A stretch of DNA of 19,504 nucleotides, taken from the NCBI GenBank assembly GCA_002421645.1, contig DIST01000038.1, forward strand, positions 1 to 19,504, read 5' to 3'. Position numbers and translations under genes: made by a program. The DNA is from Flavobacterium sp. UBA6203. Lineage in GTDB: Bacteria; Bacteroidota; Bacteroidia; Flavobacteriales; Flavobacteriaceae. How positions within the stretch are numbered: the first letter of the stretch is position 1; each line of letters starts with the position of its first letter. The notes under the pieces were generated by a model, which searched no databases, was not told the origin of the DNA, and saw only the letters and a program-made list of their open reading frames with translations. Shown one piece after another: positions 5,660 through 13,436 of this stretch.

Positions 5660-6793
5660 ATGAGCGGAATCTACATCCATATCCCTTTTTGCAAGCAAGC
5701 ATGTCACTATTGCGATTTTCATTTTTCTACTAATTTGAAGAAGAAAGATGAGATGGTTTTGGCATTGGCTAAAGAAATTGAATTACGTAAAAACGAGTTT
5801 AAGGATGAGATTGTAGAAACGATTTATTTTGGTGGTGGAACGCCTTCGATTTTGCAGATTGCAGATTTGAGATTTTTAATTGATGAAGTGTATCGAAACT
5901 ATAAAGTAGTCGAAAATCCAGAAATTACGGTAGAAGCCAATCCAGATGATTTAACAGAGAATCGAATAATTGAACTTTCAAAAAATAAAGTCAACCGATT
6001 ATCAATCGGAATTCAATCGTTTTTTGAAGACGATTTGAAGATGATGAATCGTGCGCACAATGCTGAAGAAGCTAAAAAATGTTTGGAAACAGCTATTCAA
6101 TATTTTGATAATATTTCTATTGATTTGATTTATGGTGTTCCCGAAATGAGTAATGAAAAATGGTTGCAAAACATCGAAACGGCTTTGTCTTTTGGTGTGC
6201 CGCATATTTCGAGTTATGCTTTAACGGTCGAACCCAAAACGGCTTTGCATTCGTTCATTCAAAAAGGAATTATTCCGCAACCTGATGATGAAGTGGCTCA
6301 GGAACATTTTCAAATTTTGGTCGATAAACTTTCTGAAAGCGGATTCATTCATTACGAATTATCGAATTTTGGAAAAGAAAATTATTTCTCAAAAAACAAT
6401 TCCAGTTATTGGTTGGGCAAAAAGTACATCGGAATTGGTCCGTCAGCTCATAGTTATGATGGAAAAAATAGAGGTTGGAATGTTTCAAACAATTCGCTTT
6501 ACATCAAGTCGATTCAAGAAAATAAATTGCCAATTGAAATTGAAACCTTAACCAAAACCGATCGTTATAACGAATATATTATGACGGGTTTACGCACAAT
6601 TTGGGGCGTTTCGTTAGAAAGAGTCGAGCAAGAATTTGGGAAAACCTATTTGGATTATTTGAACCGTCAAGCAGCAAAATTCATTGAAGACCATTTATTG
6701 TTTGTTGACAATAACATCCTACTAACAACCAAAAAAGGAAAGTTTTTAAGCGACGGAATTGCAAGTGATTTGTTTTTACTAAATTTGGAGTAA
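5660..6793 (+). CDS. hemW: Radical SAM heme chaperone HemW
   Basis: HemW is a radical-SAM-family heme-binding protein, formerly annotated as oxygen-independent coproporphyrinogen III oxidase-like. At 377 residues it has the usual HemW length, shorter than true HemN. The cluster motif CKQACHYCDF gives C11, C15 and C18 in CxxxCxxC spacing with the aromatic residue expected two positions later. Other family marks are YFGGGTPS, EANPDDLT, RLSIGIQSF, DLIYGVP and the C-terminal HemN_C-like TGLRTIWGV. HemN's extra N-terminal extension and additional Cys of the CxxxCxxCxC motif are absent, favouring HemW. It should act in the cytoplasm. It lies 38 bp before the cyclase-family gene on the same strand. 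Confidence 0.92.
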   Translation: MSGIYIHIPFCKQACHYCDFHFSTNLKKKDEMVLALAKEIELRKNEFKDEIVETIYFGGGTPSILQIADLRFLIDEVYRNYKVVENPEITVEANPDDLTENRIIELSKNKVNRLSIGIQSFFEDDLKMMNRAHNAEEAKKCLETAIQYFDNISIDLIYGVPEMSNEKWLQNIETALSFGVPHISSYALTVEPKTALHSFIQKGIIPQPDDEVAQEHFQILVDKLSESGFIHYELSNFGKENYFSKNNSSYWLGKKYIGIGPSAHSYDGKNRGWNVSNNSLYIKSIQENKLPIEIETLTKTDRYNEYIMTGLRTIWGVSLERVEQEFGKTYLDYLNRQAAKFIEDHLLFVDNNILLTTKKGKFLSDGIASDLFLLNLE

Positions 6794-6831
6794 AAGTAGC
6801 GAAGAAAAACTCGTTAAATCTGTCTTCCATT

Positions 6832-7593
6832 ATGATTGCATTAATCGACAATAAATATAAAATAGACTTATCAAAACCTCTTGATATTTCTATTCCTCTA
6901 ACAAACAACGAACAAAATCCGATTGCTTGGTATCAAAATACACCAGAAATTGAACCTGTAACTATGGGTGATTGGATAGGAAAAGTTTCGGAAGGAAAAT
7001 CATCTACGAATTTCAATAATATTTTCTTCAATCCGCACGCACATGGCACGCATACGGAATGTTTAGGACATATTACACGCGATTTTTATTCGATAAATCA
7101 ATGTTTAAAGCAGTTTTTCTTTACTTCGGAATTGATTTCTGTGGAGCCAAAAAAGATTGGGGAAGATTTAGTTGTTACAAAAGCACAAATTGAATTTGCT
7201 TTGGAAGAAAATTCGCCAGAAGCAATAATCATAAGAACTTTACCAAATCCAGAAAGTAAAAAGCATTTGAATTACTCTAATGCGAATCCGCCTTACTTAG
7301 AAGAAGCAGCCGCGATTTTTATCAGAGAAAAAGGAATTCAGCATTTATTAATTGATTTACCTAGTGTTGACAAAGAACACGACGAAGGAAAATTATTAGC
7401 CCATAAAGCGTTTTGGAATGTAAAAGATGTAAACCAAGTGAATGAAGACGCTCGTTTTAATTCTACAATTACCGAAATGATTTACGTAAATGATTCAATA
7501 CAAGACGGAAGTTATATTTTGAATTTACAATTTGCTTCATTTGAAAATGATGCAAGTCCGAGTAAACCGATTTTGTATAAAATTGAAAAGTAA
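6832..7593 (+). CDS. Cyclase-family metal-dependent hydrolase
   Basis: The 253-residue protein belongs to the cyclase/kynurenine formamidase-like family (Cyclase, PF04199). The diagnostic metal site is HAHGTHTE: H69, H71, H74 and E76, close to the family's HxGTHxD/E pattern. Another family-typical part is HLLIDLPSVDKEHDEGKL (about 176-193). Relatives hydrolyse N-formylkynurenine or related amides, or cyclic substrates, using Zn or Mn. No other kynurenine-pathway gene is visible, so I do not assign the substrate. It has no signal peptide and is probably cytoplasmic. It is followed 8 bp later by an MmcQ/YjbR gene, most likely in the same transcript. Confidence 0.82.
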   Translation: MIALIDNKYKIDLSKPLDISIPLTNNEQNPIAWYQNTPEIEPVTMGDWIGKVSEGKSSTNFNNIFFNPHAHGTHTECLGHITRDFYSINQCLKQFFFTSELISVEPKKIGEDLVVTKAQIEFALEENSPEAIIIRTLPNPESKKHLNYSNANPPYLEEAAAIFIREKGIQHLLIDLPSVDKEHDEGKLLAHKAFWNVKDVNQVNEDARFNSTITEMIYVNDSIQDGSYILNLQFASFENDASPSKPILYKIEK

Positions 7594-7601
7594 TTGTCAA
7601 A

Positions 7602-7973
7602 ATGAACATCCAACAACTATACGAATTCTGCCAATCTAAAAAAGGCGTAACCGAACATTTTCCGTTTGATGAAGATACTTTGGTGTTTAAAGTAGGCGGA
7701 AAAATGTTTTGCTTAACTTCATTATCCGAATGGGAAAAAGGAACACCATCGTTAAATTTGAAATGCGATCCAGAACGCGCTTTGGAACTTCGAGCGGAAT
7801 ATGAAGCTATTGAACCCGGTTATCATATGAGTAAAGTGCATTGGAATACAGTTCGTTTTCATGGCGATGTTTCTGATAAAATGATGTGCGAATTGATTAA
7901 CCATTCCTATGAACTTGTTTTCAAAAGTTTAACGAAAAAAGTCCAACAAGAAATTCAAGAATTAGAAAATTAG
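7602..7973 (+). CDS. MmcQ/YjbR family protein
   Basis: The protein has 123 residues, the full length for MmcQ/YjbR (PF04237). Typical parts are the N-terminal YEFCQSKKGVTEHFPFDEDTL region, VFKVGGKMFCL (about 29-39), a LNLKCDPERALELR segment and YHMSKVHWNTV (68-78). The family has a CyaY-like or double-wing DNA-binding-like fold and is often annotated as DNA-binding, but its biological role is not settled. I infer a small cytoplasmic protein co-expressed with the cyclase-family enzyme. No operator or regulator gene nearby gives a hint of a target. Confidence 0.85.
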   Translation: MNIQQLYEFCQSKKGVTEHFPFDEDTLVFKVGGKMFCLTSLSEWEKGTPSLNLKCDPERALELRAEYEAIEPGYHMSKVHWNTVRFHGDVSDKMMCELINHSYELVFKSLTKKVQQEIQELEN

Positions 7974-7977
7974 GCAT

Positions 7978-7985
7978 TACTTTTG
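7978..7985 (+). promoter_or_regulatory. Candidate -7 box for PH-SHOCT gene
   Basis: TACTTTTG matches TAnnTTTG. It lies 33 bp before the ATG at 8019 in the 45-bp gap after the MmcQ gene. No TTG is found at the expected -33 distance, so support is moderate. Confidence 0.4.
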
Positions 7986-8018
7986 TTCTACTAAATAAAA
8001 AAATTCAAAGTAACTATC

Positions 8019-8723
8019 ATGATAGACAACTTAAAAAAAATATTAAACGAAGATCAAGATCCAAAAGCTATTGAAAAAATTACGGCTAAGTTGGAAAATC
8101 TTTTAATGTCGAATGAAGAAGTAGGCTATATTGCGGTTCAGAAAAAACCAGCGGTAACTATTTTTCCAGATAGCATTGTGGTAACAAACAAGCGTATCAT
8201 TTTATGCAAACCTAAAAACTTAGGATTATCAATGGAATTCATTGATTACGATTGGGATGATATCGCAGGTTCGTTTGTAAAAGAAGGTATTTTAGGTGCT
8301 GATTTCACTTTTACTACTAATTCAGATTTAACGCACACCGTTGATTATTTACCTAAAAATCAAGCACGAAAATTATATACTTACGCTAAAGAGCAATTGG
8401 ATTTATTGAAATATCCAAAAGCAACTAATTCAGTTGTGGAAGAAGTTAAAGTAGAAGCTCCAATTGAAACGCCAACTCAAGAAGTAGTTGAGGAAATTCA
8501 AGCAGAAGAAGTGACTCATTTTGCTGAATTAATTCCTACACCAAACGATGTAATTCGTGATACCGAAGTAGAAGTGCCAATTTCGGAAGAAAAAGGATTG
8601 GCACATTTATCACAGGATGAATTGTTTGCTAAACTTCAGAATTATAAAAAATTATTAGATAATGGATTAATTCTTCAAGGAGAATATGATCGATTAAAGT
8701 CGGAGATTTTAAAATATTTGTAA
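8019..8723 (+). CDS. PH-domain protein with C-terminal SHOCT
   Basis: The 234-residue protein starts with a short helical stretch. A bacterial PH-like domain follows (about 30-130), with VTIFPDSIVVTNKRIILC and a YDWDDIAGSFVKEGILGADF segment typical of bPH proteins that read 'use this to set a threshold' strands. A low-complexity linker of Val, Glu, Thr and Pro spans about 141-190. A SHOCT motif closes the protein (193-234: LSQDELFAKLQNYKKLLDNG, then GEYDRLKSEIL). SHOCT is a short C-terminal oligomerisation element in many membrane-associated proteins. No membrane segment or signal peptide is present. Function is unknown; a role as a cytoplasmic scaffold or adaptor is only a guess. It ends at a terminator shared with the convergent gene. 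Confidence 0.78.
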   Translation: MIDNLKKILNEDQDPKAIEKITAKLENLLMSNEEVGYIAVQKKPAVTIFPDSIVVTNKRIILCKPKNLGLSMEFIDYDWDDIAGSFVKEGILGADFTFTTNSDLTHTVDYLPKNQARKLYTYAKEQLDLLKYPKATNSVVEEVKVEAPIETPTQEVVEEIQAEEVTHFAELIPTPNDVIRDTEVEVPISEEKGLAHLSQDELFAKLQNYKKLLDNGLILQGEYDRLKSEILKYL

Positions 8724-8732
8724 GATAAAATT

Positions 8733-8763
8733 AAAACCCAACACTTCAAAATGTTGGGTTTTT
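8733..8763. terminator. Bidirectional intrinsic terminator
   Basis: AAAACCCAACA (8733-8743) pairs with TGTTGGGTTTT (8752-8762), an 11-bp stem with an 8-base loop. It is flanked by A- and T-rich tracts on both sides, so it can serve both the PH-SHOCT gene ending at 8723 and the convergent DUF4407 gene ending at 8777. Confidence 0.9.
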
Positions 8764-8776
8764 CTTTAATATATTT

Positions 8777-9877
8777 TTACATCGATTTTTTCTGTTTTTC
8801 AACAAAACCATCGGCTTGAAGTTTTAGTAATTCTGTGGCACTTTTCTTTTTGTAGTTGTATAGTTCTTTATCTTCTTTGATGTCGGCATAGACTTTATCA
8901 TAGATTTCGGCATCGGTTTTCTTTTGTAATTCGCTTTGATAACGATTTTGTGCTAACATATTTTTAATACCCATTTCGTTATCTTCTTGTTTGAAATCGT
9001 ATTCGCTTTTTGGCGATAATAATTTGGCAATAATTGGCGAAGTTTCAATCGCTAAAAACAATAACATAATGAAAAACGAAGGCAAGAAAGGCAATTTATT
9101 CAAGGCGTTAATTCGCGCCATTAAGCCGTCGAAACCTTCAATAATGGGTTGGGTTTCGGTGACTTTTTTATCCAAATCGGCTTCAAGAGTTTTGTTTTTC
9201 GCTTCTAAATCGGTAATCTTTGCTTGGTTTGAAGCTTTTAATGTCGCTAAATCTTGTAAAGCAGCATCGTGTTTTTCACGTTTTTCTTTATAAACCGGAC
9301 CTTTGCCTAACTTTTTAGTTCCGGCAGTTCCTTCGGCTTCGGTGATGTAAACCGAATATAAATCGTTTACTTCTTTCTCTTTTTTAAGAATATCCGATTT
9401 TAAACTATCAATTTGCGCTTTGTTTTTATCTAAATCGGATTGAAAATAATTGGCTACTTGTTTTTTGTTGGCCAACATCATTTCGTTCTTTTCTTTTAAT
9501 AAAACGGTATTGATTTCTTTTTCAAAGATTTTAATTTCCAAAGGTTTTGAAATTACGATAGCAATAATAATCGCCAAAGCAATTCGTGGAGTAGCCTGAA
9601 TAAATTCGTCTAAAAAACGATCTCTTTTTTTAATGGTAGAAACAATAAATCGGTCCAAATTGAAAATAAGCAAACCCCAAACTAATCCGAAAGCTATGGC
9701 AATAAAAGCATTGTCGAAAACAGTAAAAAGCGCATAAGCACTCGCAATAAAAGCCATTACGGCGGTGAAGAATACGGTAGCTCCAATTCCGGCATATTTG
9801 TTTTGCTCGCCATTAGAACAGCCGTTAATTATGTCGGAATCTACGCCCGAGCATAACATAAAAAAACGTTTTAACAT
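8777..9877 (-). CDS. DUF4407 membrane coiled-coil protein
   Basis: The 366-residue protein has three N-terminal membrane segments (about 33-53, 57-73, 98-112). A long charged coiled coil follows (about 120-262, rich in Lys, Glu and Asp with heptad-like Leu/Ile). A fourth membrane segment (about 268-290, FFIMLLFLAIETSPIIAKLL) precedes a charged C-terminal tail. The NLDRFIVSTIKKRDR motif after the second helix and the SPIIAKLLSP exit are characteristic of DUF4407. The coiled coil lies between helices 3 and 4; which side of the membrane it occupies is not certain, but positive residues after helix 2 suggest that loop is cytoplasmic and the coiled coil periplasmic. Function is unknown. It has its own candidate promoter and converges on the PH-SHOCT gene. 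Confidence 0.85.
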   Translation of the reverse strand: MLKRFFMLCSGVDSDIINGCSNGEQNKYAGIGATVFFTAVMAFIASAYALFTVFDNAFIAIAFGLVWGLLIFNLDRFIVSTIKKRDRFLDEFIQATPRIALAIIIAIVISKPLEIKIFEKEINTVLLKEKNEMMLANKKQVANYFQSDLDKNKAQIDSLKSDILKKEKEVNDLYSVYITEAEGTAGTKKLGKGPVYKEKREKHDAALQDLATLKASNQAKITDLEAKNKTLEADLDKKVTETQPIIEGFDGLMARINALNKLPFLPSFFIMLLFLAIETSPIIAKLLSPKSEYDFKQEDNEMGIKNMLAQNRYQSELQKKTDAEIYDKVYADIKEDKELYNYKKKSATELLKLQADGFVEKQKKSM

Positions 9878-9908
9878 GATGATTGATTTTGATTGATGAT
9901 GATTAGTA

Positions 9909-9916
9909 CAAATTTA
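9909..9916 (-). promoter_or_regulatory. Candidate -7 box for DUF4407 gene
   Basis: On the minus strand TAAATTTG matches TAnnTTTG and lies 31 bp before the ATG at 9877. The leader between them is a low-complexity run of GATT/GATG words (9878-9905). The nearest minus-strand TTG (9930-9932) is only 13 bp away, short for a -33 element. Confidence 0.45.
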
Positions 9917-9964
9917 ACGCCAAAAGTTTCAATTTAGTGTTAATTTGTTGATAAATAAGAGGTA

Positions 9965-9996
9965 AAAGAAAAACCCTCACATCACTGCAAGGGTTT
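9965..9996 (-). terminator. Intrinsic terminator of ahcY
   Basis: Read on the minus strand, AAACCCT (9996-9990) and AGGGTTT (9977-9971) form a 7-bp stem around a 12-base loop, followed by TTCTTTT. It lies 36 bp after the ahcY stop and points the right way for that gene. Confidence 0.8.
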
Positions 9997-10001
9997 CTAT
10001 A

Positions 10002-10034
10002 GTCTTAATACTTAATTCTTTTGTCTTAATACTA
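10002..10034 (-). repeat. Direct repeat at the ahcY stop codon
   Basis: The 11-mer GTCTTAATACT (plus strand) occurs at 10002-10012 and 10023-10033, 21 bp apart. The second copy runs into the ahcY stop codon (TAG, 10034-10032 on the minus strand). The sequence between the copies is a related TTAATTCTTTT run. Confidence 0.7.
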
Positions 10035-11348
10035 GTATCTATAATACTCAGGTTTGAATGGACCTTGAACTTCAACTCCAATGTAAGCTGCTTGCTCTGG
10101 GTTTAAAGTTTCTAATTCAACACCTAATTTAGCTAAGTGAAGCGCTGCTACTTTTTCATCTAAATGTTTAGGTAACATATACACTTCATTTTTGTACGCT
10201 GCACTGTTTGTCCATAATTCTAACTGAGCTAACGTTTGGTTTGTAAATGAATTAGACATTACAAATGATGGGTGACCTGTAGCGCAACCTAAGTTTACTA
10301 AACGACCTTCAGCTAGGATGATGATTTCTTTACCGTTTACGTTGTAAATATCAACTTGTGGTTTAACTTCAACTTTAGTATTACCATAGTTGCTGTTTAA
10401 CCAAGCCATATCAATTTCGTTATCAAAGTGTCCGATGTTACAAACAATCGTTTTATCTTTCATAGCCTCGAAATGACGACCTACTACGATGTCTTTATTT
10501 CCAGTTGTAGTAATAACGATATCAGCATTAGCGATAACAGTATCTAATTTTTTAACTTCGAACCCATCCATAGCTGCTTGTAAAGCACAAATTGGGTCAA
10601 TTTCAGTAACCGTTACAATAGAACCAGCACCACGGAAAGAAGCTGCAGTTCCTTTTCCTACATCTCCGTATCCACAAACAACTACTCTTTTTCCTGCTAA
10701 CATTACGTCAGTAGCTCTACGAACTGCATCAACAGCAGATTCTTTACAACCGTATTTGTTGTCAAATTTAGATTTAGTAACGGAGTCGTTTACGTTGATA
10801 GCTGGCATGTATAAAGTTCCAGCTTTCATTCTTTCGTATAAACGGTGAACTCCAGTTGTAGTTTCTTCAGATAAACCTTTGATTCCAGAAACTAATTCTG
10901 TGTATCTGTCAAAAACCATGTTAGTTAAATCACCACCATCATCTAAAATCATGTTTAATGGTTGACGATCTTCACCAAAGAATAATGTTTGCTCAATACA
11001 CCAATCAAATTCTTCTTCATTCATTCCTTTCCATGCATATACCGGAATTCCAGCAGCAGCAATAGCAGCAGCAGCATGATCTTGAGTTGAGAAAATGTTA
11101 CAAGAAGACCAAGTAACATCAGCACCTAAAGCAACTAATGTTTCAATTAAAACAGCCGTTTGAATGGTCATGTGTAAACATCCAGCAATACGAGCTCCTT
11201 TTAAAGGTTGGCTTGCACCATATTCTGCTCTTAAAGCCATTAAACCTGGCATTTCAGCTTCTGCTAATTGAATTTCTTTTCTTCCCCATGCTGCTAAAGA
11301 AATATCTTTAACTTTGTATGGTACATATGGAATTGTTTTTGTACTCAT
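10032..11348 (-). CDS. ahcY: Adenosylhomocysteinase
   Basis: S-adenosylhomocysteine hydrolase reversibly splits SAH into adenosine and homocysteine with bound NAD, clearing the inhibitory product of SAM-dependent methylation. The 438-residue protein is full length. It shows the N-terminal signature [35 protein letters not shown], the NAD-binding [11 protein letters not shown] (about 225-235), [24 protein letters not shown] and the C-terminal tail ending KPEYYRY, where the Lys and Tyr contact NAD of the neighbouring subunit. Codon use looks more regular than in its neighbours, as expected for a highly expressed cytoplasmic enzyme. It stands alone, with its own promoter box and terminator. Its 3' end also carries a short direct repeat. 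Confidence 0.97.
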   Translation of the reverse strand: MSTKTIPYVPYKVKDISLAAWGRKEIQLAEAEMPGLMALRAEYGASQPLKGARIAGCLHMTIQTAVLIETLVALGADVTWSSCNIFSTQDHAAAAIAAAGIPVYAWKGMNEEEFDWCIEQTLFFGEDRQPLNMILDDGGDLTNMVFDRYTELVSGIKGLSEETTTGVHRLYERMKAGTLYMPAINVNDSVTKSKFDNKYGCKESAVDAVRRATDVMLAGKRVVVCGYGDVGKGTAASFRGAGSIVTVTEIDPICALQAAMDGFEVKKLDTVIANADIVITTTGNKDIVVGRHFEAMKDKTIVCNIGHFDNEIDMAWLNSNYGNTKVEVKPQVDIYNVNGKEIIILAEGRLVNLGCATGHPSFVMSNSFTNQTLAQLELWTNSAAYKNEVYMLPKHLDEKVAALHLAKLGVELETLNPEQAAYIGVEVQGPFKPEYYRY

Positions 11349-11382
11349 TATATTTATTAATTTATTTTTAAATTTGAGGGTG

Positions 11383-11390
11383 CAAAGTTA
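11383..11390 (-). promoter_or_regulatory. -7 box for ahcY
   Basis: On the minus strand TAACTTTG fits TAnnTTTG exactly and is followed by GC, as is common in Flavobacterium promoters. It lies 34 bp before the ATG at 11348, leaving a leader of about 25-28 nt. No TTG sits at the standard -33 distance. Confidence 0.6.
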
Positions 11391-11477
11391 CAACATAAGT
11401 TTTTATTTTCTAAATAATGTTTGAAATTTTGTGATTTGTTTATCTCGCTAATTATTTGAACCACAATTAAATATCTG

Positions 11478-12107
11478 ATGCCTTTTTATACATCCATACA
11501 AATTAACGCAACTACAAGTGCATACTTTTGGCATATTACCGAAGATGTAACTTCATTATTTACAGCAGTTTCGCTAAAAGATACTTCTTTGTTTCGCTTA
11601 GAAGGAATGAAATCTAAAGAGCATCAAAAAGGTTTTTTAGCCGTTCGAATGTTGTTGCAACATCTGGGATACAATGATTATGATTTAACATATGATGAAT
11701 CTGGTAAACCCTATTTATCCGATGGGAAGTACATTTCAATTTCTCATTCAAATCATTTTTCATGTATTTGCGTTGGGGATGAAATTATGGGTATTGATAT
11801 CGAAATTCTAAAAGAAAAAACGTTGAAAATTGCTCCAAGATTTCTAGAGGTAAAACATCTTGAAAATCTTTCTATTTCAGATAAAATTATTAAATCAACT
11901 GTTATTTGGGGAATCAAAGAATCCATTTTCAAAATTAAAAATGAAGTAGGTATTAGTTTTCCTGAACATATTTTTGAAGAAGAGTTTTGTTTATCAGATG
12001 GAAAATGTTCGGCAGAATTGCATTTCAATAACACTATAGAAAAGTTTAAAATTCATTTTTATAAAGTAGAAGATTATATCTTTGTGTGCGCTTTCCCAAA
12101 TAATTAA
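11478..12107 (+). CDS. 4'-phosphopantetheinyl transferase superfamily protein
   Basis: This enzyme class moves the phosphopantetheine arm from CoA to a conserved serine of carrier proteins, turning apo-ACP or apo-PCP into the holo form. The 209-residue length is in the Sfp/EntD-like range rather than the short AcpS type. The two metal-binding motifs are present: MGIDIE (104-109, with D107 and E109) and WGIKESIFKIK (144-154, with E148). The upstream SGKPYL and ISISHS segments (75-80 and 86-91) are also typical. It leads a compact operon, with the next ATG 1 bp after its stop. No carrier protein, NRPS or PKS gene lies in the window, so the partner may simply be the fatty-acid ACP. Confidence 0.88.
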   Translation: MPFYTSIQINATTSAYFWHITEDVTSLFTAVSLKDTSLFRLEGMKSKEHQKGFLAVRMLLQHLGYNDYDLTYDESGKPYLSDGKYISISHSNHFSCICVGDEIMGIDIEILKEKTLKIAPRFLEVKHLENLSISDKIIKSTVIWGIKESIFKIKNEVGISFPEHIFEEEFCLSDGKCSAELHFNNTIEKFKIHFYKVEDYIFVCAFPNN

Positions 12108-12108
12108 G

Positions 12109-12825
12109 ATGCAAAATCTCTTATCAAATATACTTCAAGCTAAAAAAGACAATCGAAAATTATTGGCTATTCTTATCGATCCAGAAAAGGTTTCGATAGA
12201 AAAAGTTTTGGTTTTGTCTGATAAAATTAAGGCTTCACCGGCAACTCACATCTTTGTAGGAGGAAGTACTTTTAGCGGAACGCATTTAGATGAGTTGATT
12301 GCATTATTAAAAAAAGAGACGCAATTACCCGTTTTAATTTTTCCAGGGCACCCTTCCCAAATTTCCAATGAAGCTGATGGAATTCTGTTTCTAAGTTTAC
12401 TTTCAGGTCGAAATCCAGAATATTTGATTGAACATCATATTAATTCGGTAGAAGCATTAGAAAAATCGAATTTAGAAATCATCCCAACAGGCTATTTACT
12501 TATCGATGGAGGAAAAGAAACCGCTGTTCAACGTGTAAGTCAAACCCAGCCTATTGAACATAACAATATTGAGTTGGCATATAAAACAGCTAAAGCTGGC
12601 GAGTTTTTAGGTAAAAAAATAATTTATTTAGAAGCAGGTAGTGGTGCTAACCAACACGTTTCATTAGAAATGATTCGATTTGTATCGCAAAATATTCATA
12701 TTCCTTTGATTGTGGGTGGGGGTATTCGTTCTATGAAAACGATTCAAGAAGTGTATAAAGCTGGTGCAGATTTGGTGGTAATTGGAACTGCTTTTGAAAA
12801 TGATAGTAACTTCTTTTCGTTATGA
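12109..12825 (+). CDS. Geranylgeranylglyceryl/heptaprenylglyceryl phosphate synthase family
   Basis: The family joins a polyprenyl diphosphate to sn-glycerol-1-phosphate by an ether bond. I choose the ATG at 12109 (238 residues) rather than the in-frame ATG at 12082, which lies inside the previous gene; MQNLLSNILQ is a normal start. TIM-barrel features are AILIDPEK (20-27), FVGGST (49-54), PTGYLLIDGG (126-135), YLEAGSGA (173-180) and the phosphate-binding IVGGGIRS (201-208). This is the archaeal-lipid enzyme family. Bacteroidota homologs belong to the group known to make geranylgeranyl-type ether products in vitro, though their physiological product is unclear. It overlaps the next gene by four bases (ATGA). 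Confidence 0.88.
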   Translation: MQNLLSNILQAKKDNRKLLAILIDPEKVSIEKVLVLSDKIKASPATHIFVGGSTFSGTHLDELIALLKKETQLPVLIFPGHPSQISNEADGILFLSLLSGRNPEYLIEHHINSVEALEKSNLEIIPTGYLLIDGGKETAVQRVSQTQPIEHNNIELAYKTAKAGEFLGKKIIYLEAGSGANQHVSLEMIRFVSQNIHIPLIVGGGIRSMKTIQEVYKAGADLVVIGTAFENDSNFFSL

Positions 12826-13436
12826 TGGAGTTTTTATTTGCTCAATATAAAGACTATTCCAACCTCTTAATTGCATTAGAATTAATTGCCGTTTTGTTTG
12901 GTATTATCAGTGTTTTATTTGCTCGAAAAAACAATATTTTGGTTTACCCAACGGGTTTAGTAAGTACGATTCTATACGTTTATATTTTGTTTGAATTTCA
13001 ACTCTATGGCGATTTAATTATTAATGGTTACTATTCCATAATGAGTGTTTTGGGTTGGTATTTATGGTCTAAAACAAAAGATGGAGAAGATGAATTTCCT
13101 ATTTCGACTATTAATCGAAAAGAATTTATTATTTCTGTATTAATTTTTACAATTACCTTAACTTTTGTTGCATTTGTTTATCATTTTTTTGATAAATTTA
13201 CCCATTGGACAGCTTATGTAGACGCATTAACAACAGGATTGTTTTTTGTTGGGATGTGGCTCATGGCTAAAAGAAAAATCGAAAACTGGATTTTATGGAT
13301 AATTGCAGATGTAATATCGGTTCCTTTGTACTTTTATAAAGGATTGACCTTTTCGAGTTTTCAATTTATACTATTTACGATTATTGCTATTTTAGGCTAT
13401 AAAGAATGGAAAAGATTTTTACAGAAGACGATTTAA
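12822..13436 (+). CDS. pnuC: PnuC-family vitamin precursor transporter
   Basis: The 204-residue integral membrane protein has about seven helices and the PnuC profile: LIINGYYSIMSVLGWYLW (65-82), TTGLFFVGMWLMAKRKIENW (137-156), then WIIADVISVPLYFYKGL (159-175) and a closing YKEW. PnuC proteins let nicotinamide riboside enter by facilitated diffusion, trapped by a cytoplasmic NadR-type kinase. No kinase gene lies beside it. Bacteroidota also have PnuT, a homolog that carries thiamin and belongs to TPP-riboswitch regulons, and a TPP-controlled receptor lies about 2.2 kb downstream. The substrate is therefore open. Two tandem ATG codons (12822 and 12825) are possible starts. It overlaps the following gene by 31 bp. 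Confidence 0.85.
   Translation: MMEFLFAQYKDYSNLLIALELIAVLFGIISVLFARKNNILVYPTGLVSTILYVYILFEFQLYGDLIINGYYSIMSVLGWYLWSKTKDGEDEFPISTINRKEFIISVLIFTITLTFVAFVYHFFDKFTHWTAYVDALTTGLFFVGMWLMAKRKIENWILWIIADVISVPLYFYKGLTFSSFQFILFTIIAILGYKEWKRFLQKTI

Noticed and set aside
10489..10848. 119-codon frame antisense to ahcY
   Set aside because: It arises from the biased codon use of a conserved, highly expressed gene; no family resemblance.
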